A DNA stretch of 64,000 bases from Methylorubrum thiocyanatum (lineage in GTDB: Bacteria > Pseudomonadota > Alphaproteobacteria > Rhizobiales > Beijerinckiaceae). Made by a program: the position numbers and the translations under genes. Location of the stretch: NCBI GenBank assembly GCA_014138645.1, contig JACJIB010000006.1:186001-250000 (forward strand), read 5' to 3'. Below, piece after piece: positions 15,288-23,794 of the stretch; the first letter of the stretch is position 1; every line of letters starts with the position of its first letter. The notes under the pieces were generated by a model that saw nothing but the letters and a program-made list of their open reading frames with translations, searched no databases and had not been told where the DNA came from.

Positions 15288-17945
15288 TCAGCGCACCGTG
15301 GCGATGCCGTCGGCGGTCATCGAACTGCTGACGTTCTGGCGCAGATCGGCCTCGCCGAGCGTCTTCAGTTCGAGGCGCAGCAGCACAGTCTGGTTGCGCT
15401 CGCGCACGCCGATCGCGGTGGCGATGGGCGAGACGATGTAGTTCAGCGACACCGTGGTGCACTCGTCCTGATAGCCGCCGCCGAGGCTCAGGCCGGACAG
15501 GTAGGTCAGGCCCGGATTGCTGTAGACCGGGGCGAGACCGACCGGGTTGGCGAGATAGGCGGTGTAGAGGTCGGTAAAGGTGTCGCGGTTGTCGAGGTAG
15601 CGGGTGAAGTCCACGAGCGCCGAGCCGGTGACGAACCAGTTCGGAGTGATGCGGTAGGTGGCCGAGGCCGTCAGGCCCTCGCGGCGATGGGCGAAGCCGA
15701 GCGCCGGCTGCGCCTCGTAGTACGAGTAGAACAGCGAAGTCTCGAGCGGCAGGAACGGCGAGAACCGCGCGGTCACGCCGGTCTCGAACCGGTTCACGGC
15801 AAAGTCGCGCTGGTCGAAGCGGGCGCGGCTGATGAAGCTGATGTTCTGGTTGGGCGAGAGCTGGAAGCGGCCGACGAAATCCGAGCGGCGGTTCTCCAGG
15901 CCGGAATCGAGGCCGACATTGGCCAGATCCCCGCGGCGGAACGAGTTCACGCCCGCGATCTGGATCGACTCGCCGAACATCAGGTTGGCGTACCAGCCGC
16001 TCGGGGTCACGACGGAGTATTGCGCGCCGAGATTGGTGCGCACGCCGCCCTCGACCCGGTCGTAGCCGGAGAACTTGTCCCACTCGAACAGGGAGGTGTC
16101 GTCGAAGACGAGGCTCTGCGCGTCCTCGTTGGGCAGCCGGCCGATCCGGGTCTCGGAGGGCCGGGCGATCACCTGGGCGATCGGCTCCAGGGTGTGGACG
16201 CCAAGCGCCCCGAAATCGGCGACGAAGGGATAGCGGTAGTCGAGGCCGACCGCCGGCATGACGCGGCCGGAGAAGCCGTCATCGACGGTGGTGATGTTGT
16301 TCACCAGCGCGTTCTGGAAGCCCGAGCGGCTCGGGTTCACGAAGAAGGCGTCGGTGCGCAGATAGGTGAAGGGCGTGAAGACCTGGCCGAAATCGTCGAT
16401 GAAGCTGCGCCGCCAGGAGACCTGGGCCGAGAGCCGCGTGTCGACGCCGCCTAAGCCGCGCACGATGCAGCGGTCCCGCACGAAGGTGGTGCAGGTCTCG
16501 TAGAGCGGATAGCTGATCCCGTTATAGCTCGGGGCGAACAGGTAGCTGCCGGTGCGGGGGATGCCCTGGAAGTCGGTGGCCTCCCGCGACAGGCTGGTGA
16601 CGTTGGCCTCGAACCGGACCTCGCCGCCGATGGGCTGGGGGCCGTCGATGCGCTTGTCGTAGTCGATCACCGGCAGGACGACGGGCTGCTCCTTCTGCCA
16701 GTCGAAGCTCGACAGGGCCTTGAAGTAGTAGCCCCGGGCCTCGAACCACGAGCGGTCGCCCTGGCCGATCAGGTAGGCGGTCGAGACCGCCTCGCGGAAG
16801 TAGTCGGTGGTGATGTTCTGGTTGCGGATGCGGTAATTGTCGAGGAACCACTTGTCGGTCACGCCGACGAGATCCCAGCCCGTGCGCCAGTGCTCGTTGA
16901 TGAAGAAGCGCCCGCGCGACTCGACCGAGCCGCGGAACTCGCGGTCGGCGGCCCCCAGCGGTCCCGGGAGGAAGGCGGAGGGCGTCGTCTGGAAGATGCC
17001 CGACAGACGCAGGTTGTAGGAGCCGGTATCGAGCCGCTGGCGGAACTCGGCCTGGCCGAGCACGCCCTGGCGCGAGACGAAGGCGGGCGAGAGCGTCAGG
17101 TCGTAGCTCGGATCGAGGTTGATGAAGAACGGCGTCGCCACGCCGGTGCCGATCGCCGTCGAGGTGATGAAGCGCGGCGTCAGGAAGCCGGTCTTGCGCT
17201 TCACCGTCGGATCGGCGGACTCGAAATAGGGCAGGTAGGCGACCGGGATCCCACCGAGTTCGAGGGTCGAATCCTCGTAGCTGATCGTGTGGGTCTCGTT
17301 GTTGTGGATGATCTTGGCCGCCTTGATCTGCCAGAGCGGCGGCGTCTCCGGATGGTCCTTGCACGGCTCGCAGGCGGTGTAGGTCGCGTAGTCGAAGCTC
17401 GATTGCTCGCCCGCGACGCGCTCCGCCCGCGGGGCGGAGATGCGAGTGCGCACCGTCTCGCCCTTGAGCTGGACGGTCTGCTGGATGCGCAGCGCGTCGA
17501 CGAAGCCGTTCTTGAAGTCGTCGGTCAGCTCCATCCGCTCGCCGGTGACGACGGCCCCGGTCTCGTCGGTGAGGCGGACATTGCCTTCCGCGAAGACGCG
17601 GCTCGTGCCGCGGTCGTAGCGCACCCGGTCGGCCTGGAGCGTGCGGGCGCCGTAATGCAGCTCGGCATTGCCCCGCGCGGTCACGGTGTTGCGGTCGTTG
17701 TCGTAGATCAGCTCGTCGGCCTCGACGAGCAGGCGCTGGCCGGGCTTCTCGCCCTTGCCGCCCGCGAGCTTCTCGAGTCCGGCCTGGGCGTGCGCCCGCG
17801 GCGCGGCGAGCCCGTAGGCTGCCGTCAGCAGTGCGGCCATGGAGACCGTGATCGCGATGTCGGCGACCTTACGCAACGCGTCCCTCGAACCCTGTGCAGC
17901 CCCCTGCACGACGACCACTACCGAACCCGTTCCCACCCGGAGCAC
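15288..17945 (-). CDS. lptD: LPS-assembly outer-membrane protein LptD
   Basis: An 885-aa outer-membrane LPS translocon. An N-terminal signal region (hydrophobic stretch ending APRAHAQA near residue 54) precedes an OstA/LptA-like jellyroll (about residues 65-190, RLLVEADELIYDNDRNTVTA). The large beta-barrel LptD domain runs to the C-terminus. Conserved segments include ISYEDSTLELGGIPVAYLPY and GFLTPRF. The cysteine pair CEPC near residue 192 and a further CTTFVRDRC are candidate disulfides. The start is uncertain: GTG 17945 lies 6 bases from the lptG stop, with GGAGG overlapping that stop, and in-frame GTGs follow within 13 codons. It is the last gene of lptF-lptG-lptD. Confidence 0.94.
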   Translation of the reverse strand: MLRVGTGSVVVVVQGAAQGSRDALRKVADIAITVSMAALLTAAYGLAAPRAHAQAGLEKLAGGKGEKPGQRLLVEADELIYDNDRNTVTARGNAELHYGARTLQADRVRYDRGTSRVFAEGNVRLTDETGAVVTGERMELTDDFKNGFVDALRIQQTVQLKGETVRTRISAPRAERVAGEQSSFDYATYTACEPCKDHPETPPLWQIKAAKIIHNNETHTISYEDSTLELGGIPVAYLPYFESADPTVKRKTGFLTPRFITSTAIGTGVATPFFINLDPSYDLTLSPAFVSRQGVLGQAEFRQRLDTGSYNLRLSGIFQTTPSAFLPGPLGAADREFRGSVESRGRFFINEHWRTGWDLVGVTDKWFLDNYRIRNQNITTDYFREAVSTAYLIGQGDRSWFEARGYYFKALSSFDWQKEQPVVLPVIDYDKRIDGPQPIGGEVRFEANVTSLSREATDFQGIPRTGSYLFAPSYNGISYPLYETCTTFVRDRCIVRGLGGVDTRLSAQVSWRRSFIDDFGQVFTPFTYLRTDAFFVNPSRSGFQNALVNNITTVDDGFSGRVMPAVGLDYRYPFVADFGALGVHTLEPIAQVIARPSETRIGRLPNEDAQSLVFDDTSLFEWDKFSGYDRVEGGVRTNLGAQYSVVTPSGWYANLMFGESIQIAGVNSFRRGDLANVGLDSGLENRRSDFVGRFQLSPNQNISFISRARFDQRDFAVNRFETGVTARFSPFLPLETSLFYSYYEAQPALGFAHRREGLTASATYRITPNWFVTGSALVDFTRYLDNRDTFTDLYTAYLANPVGLAPVYSNPGLTYLSGLSLGGGYQDECTTVSLNYIVSPIATAIGVRERNQTVLLRLELKTLGEADLRQNVSSSMTADGIATVR

Positions 17946-17951
17946 CGCGCA

Positions 17952-19040
17952 TCAGCCGTCCTCCTGGTAGAGAAGCGTGAGCGTACCGAGCAGACTCCCT
18001 ACCACGGCGGGGAACCACGCCGCCACTGTCGGCGCGACCATGCCCGACGCGCCGAGGCCCTCCATGACCTGCCGCGCGACGTACAGCACGAAGCCCGCGC
18101 TCACTCCGCCGAGCACCAGCTTTCCGACACCACCAAAGCGGAAGAACCTTAAGGAAACCGTTGCCGCCACGAGGACCATCGCGAGGTAGAGCAGGGGCGT
18201 TGCCAGCAGCACATCGTACTGGAGCCGGTAGCGCGTCGCATCCAGCCCGGCCCGCTCGTGGCGCGCGATGGTCTCGGGAAGTTGCCAGAAGGGCACAGAT
18301 TCCGGGGGGGTGAAGCGCTGGCGGATCTGGCTCGGGTCGAGCGTCGAGGCGACGAGGTAGACTTCGTGGCTCTCGGGCGGCTCATCGCGCGTGAGAACGC
18401 GCACATCGCGCAATTCCCACCAGCCGTCGTGCAGGGTCGCCCGCGCCGCCTCGATCTGCGCGGTGAAGACGCCCGCATCGTCGAACTGGAAGACGGTGAC
18501 GCCGGCCAGCGTGGTCGTGCCCTCGACCGCCGTCTCGGCGCGGATGATCGCCTGCCCGTCGACGCTGCGCTGGCGCAGCCACAGGTCCTTGCCGGTCCCC
18601 GCCTTGGTGGATTTGGCGAAGATCTTCGCCTCGATCTCGCTGGAGCGCTGCTTGAGCGCCGCCGAGAGCGGGTTGTAGGCGCCGATCGCCAGTGCCCCGA
18701 TCGCCAGCGCCACGAAGGCGCCGGGCTGGAGGAACTGCCAGGCGGAGATGCCGGCGGCCCGCGCCACCACGAGTTCGAGCTTGCGCGAGAGCTGGAGCAG
18801 GGCGGCCATGGAGCCGAACAGCACGGCGAAGGGCAGCACGCTCTCGGCGACCGCCGGGGTGCGGTAGAGGGCGAGCTGCGCCATCAGCCCGGTGGAGGCG
18901 CTCTCGGAATCGCCGGCGCGGCGCAGCAGCTCGACGAAGTCGAGGGTGTAGACCAGGGCGAAGACGGTGAGGAACACGCCCAGGATGGTGCGCACGAAGC
19001 GCCACGCGAAGTAGCGGCCGAGGGTGGCGCCGATCAGCAT
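17952..19040 (-). CDS. lptG: LPS export ABC transporter permease LptG
   Basis: A 362-aa YjgP/YjgQ family inner-membrane permease. Three N-terminal membrane helices, including TILGVFLTVFALVYTLDFVE, are followed by AVAESVLPFAVLFGSMAAL with the LptB coupling helix near LELVVARAAGISAWQF. A periplasmic beta-jellyroll spans residues ~140-265, and three C-terminal helices end in a short tail. With LptF and LptB (not in the window) it extracts LPS from the inner membrane. It is spaced 10 bases after lptF and 6 bases before lptD. Confidence 0.94.
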   Translation of the reverse strand: MLIGATLGRYFAWRFVRTILGVFLTVFALVYTLDFVELLRRAGDSESASTGLMAQLALYRTPAVAESVLPFAVLFGSMAALLQLSRKLELVVARAAGISAWQFLQPGAFVALAIGALAIGAYNPLSAALKQRSSEIEAKIFAKSTKAGTGKDLWLRQRSVDGQAIIRAETAVEGTTTLAGVTVFQFDDAGVFTAQIEAARATLHDGWWELRDVRVLTRDEPPESHEVYLVASTLDPSQIRQRFTPPESVPFWQLPETIARHERAGLDATRYRLQYDVLLATPLLYLAMVLVAATVSLRFFRFGGVGKLVLGGVSAGFVLYVARQVMEGLGASGMVAPTVAAWFPAVVGSLLGTLTLLYQEDG

Positions 19041-19050
19041 GCCCGGTTCC

Positions 19051-20220
19051 TCAGGCGCGTCCGGCCAGCGGGCGCCGCCGCAGGCTGCCCGCGAGCCGCC
19101 GCCACTGCCGGCCGAGGCGCTCGTTCATCGCCCGCACCCGGGCGCCGCCGAAGATGATGAAGCCGGAAAGCGCGATGGCGCCGAGCGGCGCGGCGTAGAC
19201 CGCCACCACCGCGCCGGGGCTGCGCACCGCAGCGCTGCTCGCGGCAAAGCCCGCGATGCGCAGGGCCACCACGCCGAGCACCGCCCCCGCCACGGCGAGC
19301 CCCCGGCCCTGGCGGGTGGTGCGCGGATCGCCCAGCGCGGCGAAGGCGATGAAGGCGAGCGCCAGCGGGTAGAGCCAAGCGGAGAGCCGGTCGTGTAATT
19401 CGGCCCGGAAGCGGCCCTTCTGCAAGCGGTAATAGCCTTCGCCCGTATCGGGGAAGAGCAGGGCCAGGGTCGAGCGCTCGCGCGGCTTGTAGACCGTCTC
19501 GGCATCCGGCGGCGTGAAGGCGGCGAGATCGACGGCGTAGCGCTCGTAGCTCACGATCGAGGAATCGCGGCTGTCCTTCTGCTGGCGGTGGATGCTGCCC
19601 TTCTCCAGCACGAGATAGGTCTGCCCGTCGACCTCGCTCACCCGCCCGCGCTCGGCGAGATAGACCACCGCCTTCCCGGCCTCGCGCTTGTCCTGGATGA
19701 ACAGGCCCTGGAGCGAACCGTCGGCGCCGCGCTCGCGGAAATGGAAGGTGATGCCGTTGTCGAGCGCGGTGAACTGGCCCTCTTTGACGACGTTGGCGAC
19801 GAAGTCGCCGCGCACCCGCGTCAGCACGTCGCGCAGTTCCTGGAAGGAGGAGGGCATCACCTGGATCGTCAGGAAGGCGACCACGACGCTGACGGCGAGG
19901 GCCAGCGTCACGAAGGGGCGCAGCAACTGGCGCGGCGGCATGCCGGCGGCCGACATCACGATGAGCTCGGAATCGCCGTTGAGCTTGTTCAGCGCGTAGA
20001 CGCAGGCGATGAACAGCGCGACCGGGGCGATCACCGTGATCAGGGTGGGCAGCGACAGGGCGGTGATGAACAGGAAGACCAGAAGCGTCTGACCCTTGGC
20101 CGTGACGAGGTCGAGCTCGCGCAGGGCCTGCGTCACCCAGATCGTGCCGGTGAGGCCGATCAGGCAGGTGAGGAAGGCCCCGAGCGCGATCCTGAATATG
20201 TAGCGCTCGATCTGCGTCAT
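19051..20220 (-). CDS. lptF: LPS export ABC transporter permease LptF
   Basis: A 389-aa partner of LptG with the same plan. N-terminal helices start at MTQIERYIFRIALGAFLTCL, with VTQALRELDLVTAKGQTLLV and the coupling segment NKLNGDSELIVMSAAGM. The periplasmic jellyroll is at about 150-270, and three C-terminal helices end in a basic tail. It is the first gene of the lptF-lptG-lptD operon. In many proteobacteria pepA lies divergently just upstream of lptF, as here, except that a toxin-antitoxin pair sits between them. Confidence 0.94.
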   Translation of the reverse strand: MTQIERYIFRIALGAFLTCLIGLTGTIWVTQALRELDLVTAKGQTLLVFLFITALSLPTLITVIAPVALFIACVYALNKLNGDSELIVMSAAGMPPRQLLRPFVTLALAVSVVVAFLTIQVMPSSFQELRDVLTRVRGDFVANVVKEGQFTALDNGITFHFRERGADGSLQGLFIQDKREAGKAVVYLAERGRVSEVDGQTYLVLEKGSIHRQQKDSRDSSIVSYERYAVDLAAFTPPDAETVYKPRERSTLALLFPDTGEGYYRLQKGRFRAELHDRLSAWLYPLALAFIAFAALGDPRTTRQGRGLAVAGAVLGVVALRIAGFAASSAAVRSPGAVVAVYAAPLGAIALSGFIIFGGARVRAMNERLGRQWRRLAGSLRRRPLAGRA

Positions 20221-20382
20221 CCGCGCCGCCCGAACTCGTTGCCTGTCTCACCGCCGCGAAGGCCGGGTCGAAATGGCGGCCAGGCTGACCAGCCGCCACG
20301 CTAAGCCATCCGGCTTCCGGCGCCTGGAATGAGGCCGTTTCGCGGCGCGGGCGGCATCAGGCGGGAAAGGCCGGGGACGGCT

Positions 20383-20709
20383 TCAGGCCGCTTCCGGCTC
20401 CGGGCGCGCCACCGCGACGGTCATCCGCAGATCGAGGGCGCGCAGCACGCCGAGCACCGTCGAGAGCCCCGGATTGCCGGCCTCGGACAGCGCCTTGTAC
20501 AGGCTCTCGCGCCCGAGCCCCGCCCTCTCGGCGATCTCGGCCATGCTCCGGGAGCGGGCAATCGTCCCGAGCGCCCGCCGGAACTCGACCTCGTCGCCGT
20601 CCGCCAGAACCTCGGTGAGGTAGGCTGCGGCATCCTCGGGCGTGCGAATGTAATTCGCGATGTCGAATGGCTTCGTCTGCGTCTCTGCCGGCTTGTCGGG
20701 ATTCGTCAT
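20383..20709 (-). CDS. HigA-type antitoxin (helix-turn-helix)
   Basis: A 108-aa addiction-module antidote protein. The Asp-Ile-Ala start typical of this HigA subgroup is present (FDIANYIRTPEDAAAYLTE). A helix-turn-helix follows at residues ~55-90 (SMAEIAERAGLGRESLYKAL, then GNPGLSTVLGVLRAL). It should neutralise the RelE/HigB toxin encoded 10 bases upstream and repress the operon. ATG 20709 has GAGGAGG just upstream. The toxin-first order is characteristic of higBA. Confidence 0.9.
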   Translation of the reverse strand: MTNPDKPAETQTKPFDIANYIRTPEDAAAYLTEVLADGDEVEFRRALGTIARSRSMAEIAERAGLGRESLYKALSEAGNPGLSTVLGVLRALDLRMTVAVARPEPEAA

Positions 20710-20719
20710 GGCACCCTCC

Positions 20720-21013
20720 TCAGACTGTCCGGGCAAGCGCTTTCGCTCGCGTGATATCGCGCGACTGCGAGTCCTTGTCCCCACCGCACAGCAGCACGAC
20801 GATGCTCCCGTCGGCCCGTTCGACAAAATAGACACGGTAGCCCGGCCCGAAGTCGATCTTCATCTCTTGGACGCCTTCGCCCACCGACCTGACCACACCC
20901 GGATTGCCCTGCTGAAGTCGGTCGATCCGCGTCAGGATCTTGGTTCGACCCATCCGATCACGCAGCTTGAGAAGCCAAGCATCGAAGATCTCGGTGGCGA
21001 AGATTTGCGGCAC
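20720..21013 (-). CDS. RelE/HigB-type mRNA interferase toxin
   Basis: A 97-aa toxin of the RelE/ParE superfamily, COG3657-like. Conserved pattern: TEIFDAWLLKLRDRMGRTKI, RIDRLQQGNPGVVRSVGEGV, MKIDFGPGYRVYFVE and VVLLCGGDKDSQSRDI, where the GPGYRVYF and GGDK blocks are typical. It cleaves ribosome-bound mRNA by family. The start is a GTG at 21013 and no ribosome binding site is visible; a palindromic operator begins 6 bases upstream. The pair sits between lptF and pepA. Confidence 0.9.
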   Translation of the reverse strand: MPQIFATEIFDAWLLKLRDRMGRTKILTRIDRLQQGNPGVVRSVGEGVQEMKIDFGPGYRVYFVERADGSIVVLLCGGDKDSQSRDITRAKALARTV

Positions 21014-21018
21014 AGCTT

Positions 21019-21038
21019 TTGTATCTCACAGGATACAA
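21019..21038. promoter_or_regulatory. palindromic operator of the higBA-type operon
   Basis: Perfect 7-base arms TTGTATC (21019-21025) and GATACAA (21032-21038) enclose a 6-base spacer, centred 15 bases before the toxin GTG. TGTAT/ATACA-type palindromes are common HigA binding sites, so autorepression by the antitoxin is likely. The palindrome occupies the place of the promoter or RBS, suggesting the transcript starts very near the start codon. Confidence 0.6.
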
Positions 21039-21397
21039 CGAAGGGGAAGGCTGCTCCGTGAGTGAGAACATCTGGAGAAGCGTACAGGCACCCGCTGTTG
21101 GAGCCGGTCACGACCGCCGGCGAGATTGGAGTGCTCGGGCGACGTCCGGTCACAGGGAGCGGTGCGACACCGATGCCGCCCTCGAATGTGGGCTCGCGGA
21201 CGCTCGGACCGGCGCCGTCGTGCCGGTTGCAGAAGACTTCATCCGCGCCCGGCAAGCACGCAAGCTGTCAGGGTGAGACGCCGCATCCAGGCCCGCGCCC
21301 CGCGTTGCGTTCTGCGTCTCAGCGGGTACACAGGTTTGCCGGTTTTCGCGCGGTGCGCGGACGGCCGGCGGAAGTCGGGTGGAAAGCGAAGAGCATC
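21039..21397. other. intergenic region between the higBA-type operon and pepA
   Basis: A gap of about 360 bases between divergent genes. It should hold the pepA promoter, but I could not pick convincing -35/-10 boxes. Short open frames exist (for example GTG 21058 to 21276 on the plus strand, and one on the minus strand reaching 21255). They have no strong ribosome binding site or recognisable domain. I see no repeat or RNA gene in it. Confidence 0.4.
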
Positions 21398-22891
21398 ATG
21401 GCCGGTGGGATCGAAATCGCCTTTGAGCCGCTGTCGTCGCGCGGCCGGGGCGGCGACGTCGTGGTGTTCGTGGGCGACGACCTCGCCCTGTCGGGTCCTG
21501 CCGCCGAGATCCTGGGACGGCCCGGCGCCGAGTTGGTCGCCCGCGCCGCCGCGAGCGAGCGGTTCAAGGGCAAGGCGCAGTCCGCACTGGTGCTGCCGGC
21601 CCCGGCGGGCGTCGAGGCCGACCGGCTCGTGGTGATCGGGCTGGGCTCGGAGAAGGATCGGGCCAAGACCGACTGGACTTTGCTCGGCGGCTTCACCGCC
21701 GGCAAGGTCGGGGGGCGCAGCGCCCGGGTCGTGCTCGACTGGCCCGGCTATGCCGGCAGCGCCCGGGATGTGGCCGACTTCACGCTGGGCGCGCGCCTGC
21801 GCAGCTACCGCTTCGATCAGTACAAGACCAAGAAGAAGGACGAGGACGAGGCGGGTGCCGCGCTGAGCCTGCTGGTCGCCGACCCGTCCGGGGCGCAGGC
21901 CGCCGCGCGGGACGCCGCCGCGGTGGCGGAGGGCGTGATCCTCGCCCGCAACCTCGTCAACGAGCCGCCGAACGTCCTCTATCCGGAAGAATATGCCCGC
22001 CGCGTCTCCGAGCTGACCAGCCTCGGCGTCGAGATCGAGATCCTCGACGTGGCGCGGATGAAGGAGCTCGGCATGGGCGCCCTGCTCGCGGTGGCGCAGG
22101 GCTCGGCCCGCGAGCCCCGGGTGGCGATCATGCGCTGGAACGGGGCGGACGACCCCTCCGAGCCGCCGCTGGCGCTGATCGGCAAGGGCGTGGTGTTCGA
22201 TTCCGGCGGCGTCTCGATCAAGTCGGCCGGCGGCATGGAGGACATGAAGGGCGACATGGGCGGCTCGGCCGCCGTCGTCGGCACCCTGCACGCGCTGGCG
22301 GCGCGCAAGGCCAAGGCGAACGTGGTCGGCGCCATCGGCATCGTCGAGAACATGCCCGACGGCAATTCCTACCGGCCGTCCGACATCGTCACCTCGCTCT
22401 CGGGGCAGACCATCGAGGTCATCAACACCGACGCGGAGGGCCGCCTCGTGCTCGCCGACGTGCTCTGGCACGTCCAGGCGACCTACAAGCCCAAGGCGAT
22501 GATCGATCTCGCGACGCTGACCGGCGCGATCATCGTCGCGCTGGGCCAGGACATCGCCGGCCTGTTCTCCAACGACGACGCCCTGTCGGCGCAGATCACC
22601 GCGGCCGGCGAGGCGGCGGGCGAGAAGGTGTGGCGGATGCCGCTGATCCCGGCCTTCGACAAGGCGATCGACTCGAAATTCGCCGACATGAAGAACACCG
22701 GCGGGCGCCATGGCGGCGCGGCGACCGCCGCCGCCTTCCTCAAGCGCTACGTCAACGACGTGCCGTGGGCGCATCTCGACATCGCCGGCGTCGGCATGTC
22801 CTCCACCCCCTCCGAGATCAACCGGAGTTGGGGCGCGGGCTGGGGCGTGCGCCTGCTCGACCGGCTCGTGCGCGAACATTACGAGCGGTGA
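21398..22891 (+). CDS. pepA: leucyl aminopeptidase PepA (M17 family)
   Basis: A 497-aa cytosolic di-zinc/manganese aminopeptidase that removes N-terminal residues from peptides. The N-terminal domain (residues 1-170) is variable. The catalytic domain has the metal ligand Lys in GKGVVFDSGGVSIK, Asp residues in MEDMKGDMGGSAAVVG, the family signature NTDAEGRLVLAD and the C-terminal ATLTGAIIVALGQ. Length and spacing fit the family. ATG 21398 (MAGGIEIAFEPL) is chosen; the frame is open upstream but without pepA-like sequence. The next gene overlaps its stop by GTGA. Confidence 0.96.
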   Translation: MAGGIEIAFEPLSSRGRGGDVVVFVGDDLALSGPAAEILGRPGAELVARAAASERFKGKAQSALVLPAPAGVEADRLVVIGLGSEKDRAKTDWTLLGGFTAGKVGGRSARVVLDWPGYAGSARDVADFTLGARLRSYRFDQYKTKKKDEDEAGAALSLLVADPSGAQAAARDAAAVAEGVILARNLVNEPPNVLYPEEYARRVSELTSLGVEIEILDVARMKELGMGALLAVAQGSAREPRVAIMRWNGADDPSEPPLALIGKGVVFDSGGVSIKSAGGMEDMKGDMGGSAAVVGTLHALAARKAKANVVGAIGIVENMPDGNSYRPSDIVTSLSGQTIEVINTDAEGRLVLADVLWHVQATYKPKAMIDLATLTGAIIVALGQDIAGLFSNDDALSAQITAAGEAAGEKVWRMPLIPAFDKAIDSKFADMKNTGGRHGGAATAAAFLKRYVNDVPWAHLDIAGVGMSSTPSEINRSWGAGWGVRLLDRLVREHYER

Positions 22892-23697
22892 GCCGCACCG
22901 GCGCGCGCTCCGCCACGGCGGGGGCCGGTCCGGCGGAGACGGGGACGCCGCAGCGGGGCGCCTGGACGCTCGCCGCGGCGCCGCTCCTGGCGGCGCTCGC
23001 CGCGCTGTTCGCCGTCTTCCTCGCCGGCTTCGATCAACGCAGCGCGATGCCGCCGGACGTGGCGGCTCGGTTCTACGGCTTCTTCCTCGACCGCTACCCG
23101 CTCTTCGCCTTCGCGCTGGTCTACGGGCTCGCCCGCATCCTCGCCGCAGGGCTGGCGCCGGGGCCGGCCTCTTGGGTCCGGCGACTCGTCGGGGTGCTCG
23201 TCGGCCTCGCGCTGGTGCTGGGCGTCAGCCTGCACCCGACCTTCGGCGGTCTCGTGCTGCGGGCGGGCTTCGGCACCGGCAGCGGCGCCTTCCTCAACGG
23301 CACGCCGATGGGGCTCGCCTACGCGATGGGGGCGGGCGCCGCCGCCGGCCTGTTCGGCCTGGCCCTGGGGCTCGGCGCGCGCCTTGCCGGCCGCCCCGGT
23401 CCGGCCCCGACCGGCAGCCGCTGGCGCCGGGTGGGACGGGCGCTCCTCGGCTGGATCGCGGGCTTCCTCGCCCTGTGGTTTGCCGCCGCCGTGATCGGGC
23501 TTGCCCGCGATGCCGGGTTCGGCCCCTGGCCGCGGCGCCCGCTCGATGCCCGCGACCTCGTCGTCGCCGCCCTGCTGCTGACGGTCGCCGCGCTGCCGCA
23601 CATGGCGCTCGTGGCCGCGCGTCTGCGGCCGCGGCGGACGCCCCGGGCGCCCACAAGTCCGGCGATGTCTCCGCTCCGGCCGGACGCTGTGGCTTGA
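22888..23697 (+). CDS. hypothetical multi-pass membrane protein
   Basis: A 269-aa protein that begins at a GTG overlapping the pepA stop (GTGA, 22888-22891), so it is probably translationally coupled to pepA. About six to seven hydrophobic segments run from WTLAAAPLLAALAALFAVFL near residue 25 to VVAALLLTVAALPHMALVA near residue 235. Short Arg-rich loops lie between them and the tail is Arg/Pro-rich. No conserved motif or catalytic pattern is recognised. Function unknown. Confidence 0.7.
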   Translation: MSRTGARSATAGAGPAETGTPQRGAWTLAAAPLLAALAALFAVFLAGFDQRSAMPPDVAARFYGFFLDRYPLFAFALVYGLARILAAGLAPGPASWVRRLVGVLVGLALVLGVSLHPTFGGLVLRAGFGTGSGAFLNGTPMGLAYAMGAGAAAGLFGLALGLGARLAGRPGPAPTGSRWRRVGRALLGWIAGFLALWFAAAVIGLARDAGFGPWPRRPLDARDLVVAALLLTVAALPHMALVAARLRPRRTPRAPTSPAMSPLRPDAVA

Positions 23698-23794
23698 TCG
23701 GACGCGGCCGAAACGCTTAAGCCACGGGGGAAGCGGCGGTGCCGGCCGAGGCCGGCTCCGAGAAGCCGCTCGCCGCAGGGCAGGAGGGACGAGG

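Noticed and set aside
21058..21276. Possible small gene between the toxin operon and pepA
   Set aside because: GTG start without a ribosome binding site, no recognisable domain, and an equally long frame on the other strand.
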